Shown: piece after piece, positions 34,883 through 37,885 of the stretch
Layout of the letters: each line of letters begins with the position of its first letter
Numbering within the stretch: position 1 is the first letter of the stretch
Assembly (NCBI GenBank): GCA_030457025.1
Contig: JAKDSA010000001.1
Span: forward strand, 1 to 37,885
DNA: 37,885 bases
Source: Brevibacterium sp.
GTDB lineage: Bacteria; Actinomycetota; Actinomycetes; Actinomycetales; Brevibacteriaceae
Reading direction: 5' to 3'
Position numbers and translations under genes: made by a program
The notes under the pieces: generated by a model
What the model saw: only the letters and a program-made list of their open reading frames with translations
What the model was told of the DNA's origin: nothing
Databases searched by the model: none

Positions 34883-37157
34883 CACCAAGTGGGTCAGAGA
34901 CCGGTGGGGGGCCATTCTCGGCTGGGTGGCCTCGGTTGCGAAGGTCTGGCCCGGATCAGTTCGTCTGCTCATATGCGCGATGAGCCTGTGGGCCACCGCC
35001 CTCTCGGCACCCGGACCTTGGGTGCTCTTCACCGCCCCTGTCCTCGTCGGTATCGGATTCCTCTGCCTGCGCAGACACCACCACCTCGGTGTCCTCCTCA
35101 TCATGTTCGCCTGCCTGCTCGCGGTGCAGACCACGCTGCTCGGTACAGCCCGCGGAACTGATGAGGTGACCGAGGTGGAGGGCATGGTCGTCGGGCACAG
35201 TCAGCCGGGCGCCTCCGGGTGGTCACGGCTGACGCTGCTGACCTCGACCGGTGTCACCGAGGTGCTCAGCCCCTCCGTCCCACCCGATGGTTCGCACGTG
35301 TCGTTGCGCACCGAAGCCCTCGATGACATCCGCCTGAGCAACGCCGATCCCAAGGTTCTGCGGGCACCGAACAGGCTGTGGCAGTGGCGAGGAGACCTGC
35401 GCATGCAGCTGCGGCTTGACTCGCTGGCCTCGGGACACAGCGGCGGAGCTTTGCTGCCGGGACTGGTCGTCGGAGACACCGCACCACAGGACGCACGGAT
35501 GAAAGACGACATGCGCGTGGTGTCCCTGACCCACATTTCGGCAGTCTCCGGCAGCAATGTCACGATCGTCAGCCTCGGGGCCGGACTGGTTGCCGGACTG
35601 TGCAGGGCCGGACCCAGAACCCGTGTCGCCGTCGGGGTGCTCACCTGCGTGGGGTATGTCTTCGTGGTCGGATTCGAACCCAGTGCCATCCGTGCGGCAG
35701 GTATGGCGATCGCGGTCGCTCTGGTGTTCCTGCGTGGGGGAGGGATATCACCGGTGGCGGCGATGAGTTCGACCGTGTGCCTCCTGCTCAGTCTGGTCCC
35801 CGTGCTGGCGACCTCGGTGGGGTTCGTGCTTTCTGTCGTCTCGACTGCCGCAATCATGTTCGTCGTTCCGATCGTCCTCAGGCGCCTGCGCCTGCATCTG
35901 TCGATGGTCCCCGCCATCGTCATCAGTGCCCTCATCGTGCCCTTGGTTGCCCAGCTGGCGTGCACACCCGTGCTCGTGGCGATCGATCCCCGCATCGGAC
36001 TGTGGTCGGTGGCGGCGAATGCCCTGGCAGCACCCGCGGTCCTGCCTGCCACGATTCTCGGGTTTCTGTCTCTGGTGTGCGGGGGCCTCGGACTCGTCGG
36101 TGTCCCAGGGCTCCTGTGGTGTGCTGGGCTCCCGGCCTGGCTCGGTTCGCTGTGCGCATGGTGGATCGTTGCCGTGGCCAGAGTCTGTGCCAACCTGCCG
36201 GGGGCGGCACTCGACTGGCCGCCGCCTCCCTGGGGGACGATGGCGGCGGTCGGCCTCCTCGCCGTGCTGACCGTTGGCATGTGGCTGATTGTGCGCAGAA
36301 AGCTGTGGGGAGTCCCAGTCATCGTCCTCTGCATATGCCTGACCGCACTGATCATCGTTGTCGGTCGGACGAAGCCACCGGGGAACGACTGGCTGGTGAT
36401 GGTCTGCGATGTAGGGCAGGGATCGGCCACGCTGATCAACCTCGGCGAGGGCCGCGGGCTCGTCGTCGATACTGGGAAGGACCCGAAGCCCGTCGACGTA
36501 TGCCTCGACGAGGGCGGGATCGAGGACTTCGATCTTGTCATCTCCCATTTCGACGCCGACCACAGCGCCGGGTATGCGGGAACCACCTGGTCTCGGACTC
36601 TGCGCCGTCTGTGGGTGTCCGCCAACGTCGTCGGTGGAGAAGAGGTCCGAAGCATCGTCGAAGACACCGGCGCCGAGGTGGTGCCAACGACACGTGGACA
36701 AACGTTCGACGCCGGTGGGGCCCGGGTCGAAGTGCTCTGGCCGCCGCAGACGGTGCAGGAACGAGACCCCTCTGCGGAGGGGACCGAGGTGCGCAACGAG
36801 AACTCTCTGGTCCTGCGGGTCGACCAGGAAGGACTGAGCTATCTTGTCCCCGGCGATATCGGCGAGGACGAACAGTTCCTCCTCGCCCAGAGCCTTGAGG
36901 CCGTCGATGTGCTCATCGCGCCCCACCACGGCTCCTCCGACCTGTCAGAGGACTTCTTCACTGCCGCAGGCGCTCGCCTCGGAGTGATCTCTGTGGGTGA
37001 GAACAGCTACGGCCATCCCACGCCACAAGCCCAGCGAGCATTCGGCCCCGTCCCGGTCCTGCGCACCGATCTCTGCGGCACCATCGCAGTGTATGCCGAT
37101 GCACGGTACAGCACAGGGAGGCACTGCGACAGAGCTCCTGGATGGATGCCCGGTTGA
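34866..37157 (+). CDS. comEC: ComEC/Rec2 family DNA-translocation channel with metallo-beta-lactamase domain
   Basis: Inner-membrane channel thought to carry single-stranded DNA in transformation. The N-terminal TM/OB region is followed by the competence domain with LTHISAVSGSNVTIVSLGAG and many TM spans. A C-terminal metallo-beta-lactamase-fold domain has DVGQGSATLI, SHFDADHSAG (His-x-Asp-x-Asp-His type site) and APHHGSSDLS. The start is uncertain. TTG at 34866 overlaps comEA by 17 bases and gives 763 residues. GTG at 34926 or ATG at 34980 are possible, the latter losing part of TM1. The stop codon is the first unit of a tetranucleotide repeat. It forms an operon with comEA. Confidence 0.9.
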   Translation: MSSSDSTKWVRDRWGAILGWVASVAKVWPGSVRLLICAMSLWATALSAPGPWVLFTAPVLVGIGFLCLRRHHHLGVLLIMFACLLAVQTTLLGTARGTDEVTEVEGMVVGHSQPGASGWSRLTLLTSTGVTEVLSPSVPPDGSHVSLRTEALDDIRLSNADPKVLRAPNRLWQWRGDLRMQLRLDSLASGHSGGALLPGLVVGDTAPQDARMKDDMRVVSLTHISAVSGSNVTIVSLGAGLVAGLCRAGPRTRVAVGVLTCVGYVFVVGFEPSAIRAAGMAIAVALVFLRGGGISPVAAMSSTVCLLLSLVPVLATSVGFVLSVVSTAAIMFVVPIVLRRLRLHLSMVPAIVISALIVPLVAQLACTPVLVAIDPRIGLWSVAANALAAPAVLPATILGFLSLVCGGLGLVGVPGLLWCAGLPAWLGSLCAWWIVAVARVCANLPGAALDWPPPPWGTMAAVGLLAVLTVGMWLIVRRKLWGVPVIVLCICLTALIIVVGRTKPPGNDWLVMVCDVGQGSATLINLGEGRGLVVDTGKDPKPVDVCLDEGGIEDFDLVISHFDADHSAGYAGTTWSRTLRRLWVSANVVGGEEVRSIVEDTGAEVVPTTRGQTFDAGGARVEVLWPPQTVQERDPSAEGTEVRNENSLVLRVDQEGLSYLVPGDIGEDEQFLLAQSLEAVDVLIAPHHGSSDLSEDFFTAAGARLGVISVGENSYGHPTPQAQRAFGPVPVLRTDLCGTIAVYADARYSTGRHCDRAPGWMPG

Positions 37158-37202
37158 GTGAGCGAGCGAGTGAGCGCTTGAGCGCTTGAGTGAGCGGGCG
37201 AG
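37155..37202 (+). repeat. Degenerate tetranucleotide repeat, 12 units
   Basis: Read in fours from the comEC stop codon, the units are TGAG, TGAG, CGAG, CGAG, TGAG, CGCT, TGAG, CGCT, TGAG, TGAG, CGGG, CGAG. Nine of 12 fit YGAG. The run lies between comEC and the holA promoter. Confidence 0.8.
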
Positions 37203-37248
37203 GCTGAGCATGCCGACGGCTGTCGCGCATCGTGTCCGCGGCTAACGA

Positions 37249-37254
37249 TAGGCT
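37249..37254 (+). promoter_or_regulatory. Candidate -10 (TAGGCT) for leaderless holA
   Basis: TAGGCT, then six bases, then ATG. No SD precedes holA. The same hexamer is the best -10 candidate of glyS. Confidence 0.4.
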
Positions 37255-37260
37255 TGGCAC

Positions 37261-37885
37261 ATGGCAGTGAAGAAGACCCTGATTCCGTGGAGCTCTGCGA
37301 AGCCCGCGCCCATTGTGATGATCTCCGGGAACGAGCCGGTGCTCATCCGCATGGCCAAGGATCGGATCGTCACCGCCGCACGGAAGTCCGACCCGGAGGA
37401 GATCGAGTTCGACGCCGCCGGCTATCAGGGCGGAGAGCTGCTCATGGCCGCCTCACCCTCGCTCTTCTCCACCTCGAAGCTCATCGTCGTCGACAGCGTC
37501 GAGAAGTGCTCGGAGGCATTCCTCGCCGATGCGCTCGCCTACCTCGATGAGCCCAATGACGATGCCGTCGTTCTGCTCCTCCACGGAGGGGGCAATCGGG
37601 GAGCCAAGCTGGTCAAGAAGATCGAGGCCAAAGGGTTCCCCCGGGTGGATGCGGCAGCGCTGAAGAGCGAGAGCGATCGTGCCAAATTCGCCCAAGGCCG
37701 GTTCAAGGCCGCGAAGAGGCAGATTGACGAATCTGGGATGGCGGCTCTCATGTCGGCGCTCGGGGCCGATCTGTCCGAACTCAACGCCGGAGTCGAACAG
37801 CTCGTCGAGGACACGGACGGAACCATCACCGCCCAGGTCGTCGACCAGTACTACGGCGGCCGCGTTGAGGCCACGGGCTTCAAGG
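37261..37885 (+). CDS. holA: DNA polymerase III subunit delta, 3'-truncated by the window edge
   Basis: Clamp-loader subunit that opens the sliding clamp. The 208 visible residues begin MAVKKTLIPW and show the domain I pattern of HolA: VMISGNEPVLIRMAKDRI, SLFSTSKLIVVDSVEK, VVLLLHGGGNRGAKLVKKIEAKG, and DESGMAALMSALGADLSELNAGVEQLVED, the conserved L-x-N-x-x-x-x-L-x motif. About a third of the protein is missing. Its position after comEA-comEC and its start match other Actinobacteria, where rpsT often comes next. The ATG at 37261 is supported by the leaderless -10 arrangement. Confidence 0.95.
   Translation, partial: MAVKKTLIPWSSAKPAPIVMISGNEPVLIRMAKDRIVTAARKSDPEEIEFDAAGYQGGELLMAASPSLFSTSKLIVVDSVEKCSEAFLADALAYLDEPNDDAVVLLLHGGGNRGAKLVKKIEAKGFPRVDAAALKSESDRAKFAQGRFKAAKRQIDESGMAALMSALGADLSELNAGVEQLVEDTDGTITAQVVDQYYGGRVEATGFK

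Overview
High-GC DNA with dense, tightly coupled genes, several start codons without a Shine-Dalgarno (SD), and a gene set typical of Actinobacteria: a mycobacterial-type decaprenyl/undecaprenyl diphosphate synthase, the alpha2-type glycyl-tRNA synthetase, a dusB-dgt-dnaG block and a degV/comEA/comEC/holA block. The overall feel is a Micrococcales-type chromosome such as Brevibacterium. That genus guess is inference, not something the sequence proves.

Layout. 1-4700: the 3' part of uppS, a convergent DEAD-box RNA helicase, then glyS behind a 338-base spacer. 4700-10140: a catabolic/accessory island. A class III aminotransferase and an Lrp/AsnC regulator (minus strand) share a regulatory region with a divergent ectoine-hydrolase-like M24 protein. 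A lactate-permease-family transporter is divergent from an XRE-cupin regulator. 10150-16650: an ABC-F ATPase with a foldable leader RNA, then dusB, dgt and dnaG in a row. 16690-20730: a TetR, a 14-TM DHA2 exporter, a 2-hydroxyacid dehydrogenase and a 4-TM protein in one coupled operon ending at a strong terminator. 20760-26730, mostly minus strand: long-form GAPDH, a YihY/BrkB membrane protein, a Xi-class GST and a long-chain acyl-CoA ligase, with an internally deleted dedA remnant on the plus strand. 26920-30840: leuS and nadE. 30860-31555: an unrecognised two-TM protein. 31650-37885: UDP-glucose dehydrogenase, DegV, ComEA, ComEC and the start of holA.

How the genes fit together. Most are core information-processing genes (helicase, GlyRS, LeuRS, DusB, Dgt, DnaG, HolA), envelope genes (UppS, Ugd) and central metabolism genes (Gap, NadE, FadD). 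The parts most worth a second look are the Lrp/aminotransferase/M24 set, which looks like part of an ectoine or related amino-compound pathway; the leader of the ABC-F gene, where the SD can be paired away; the repeated '-10 then six bases then start codon' arrangement implying leaderless mRNAs; the dedA pseudogene; and a tetranucleotide repeat starting exactly at the comEC stop codon. No tRNA, rRNA, CRISPR array, insertion sequence or phage gene was seen.
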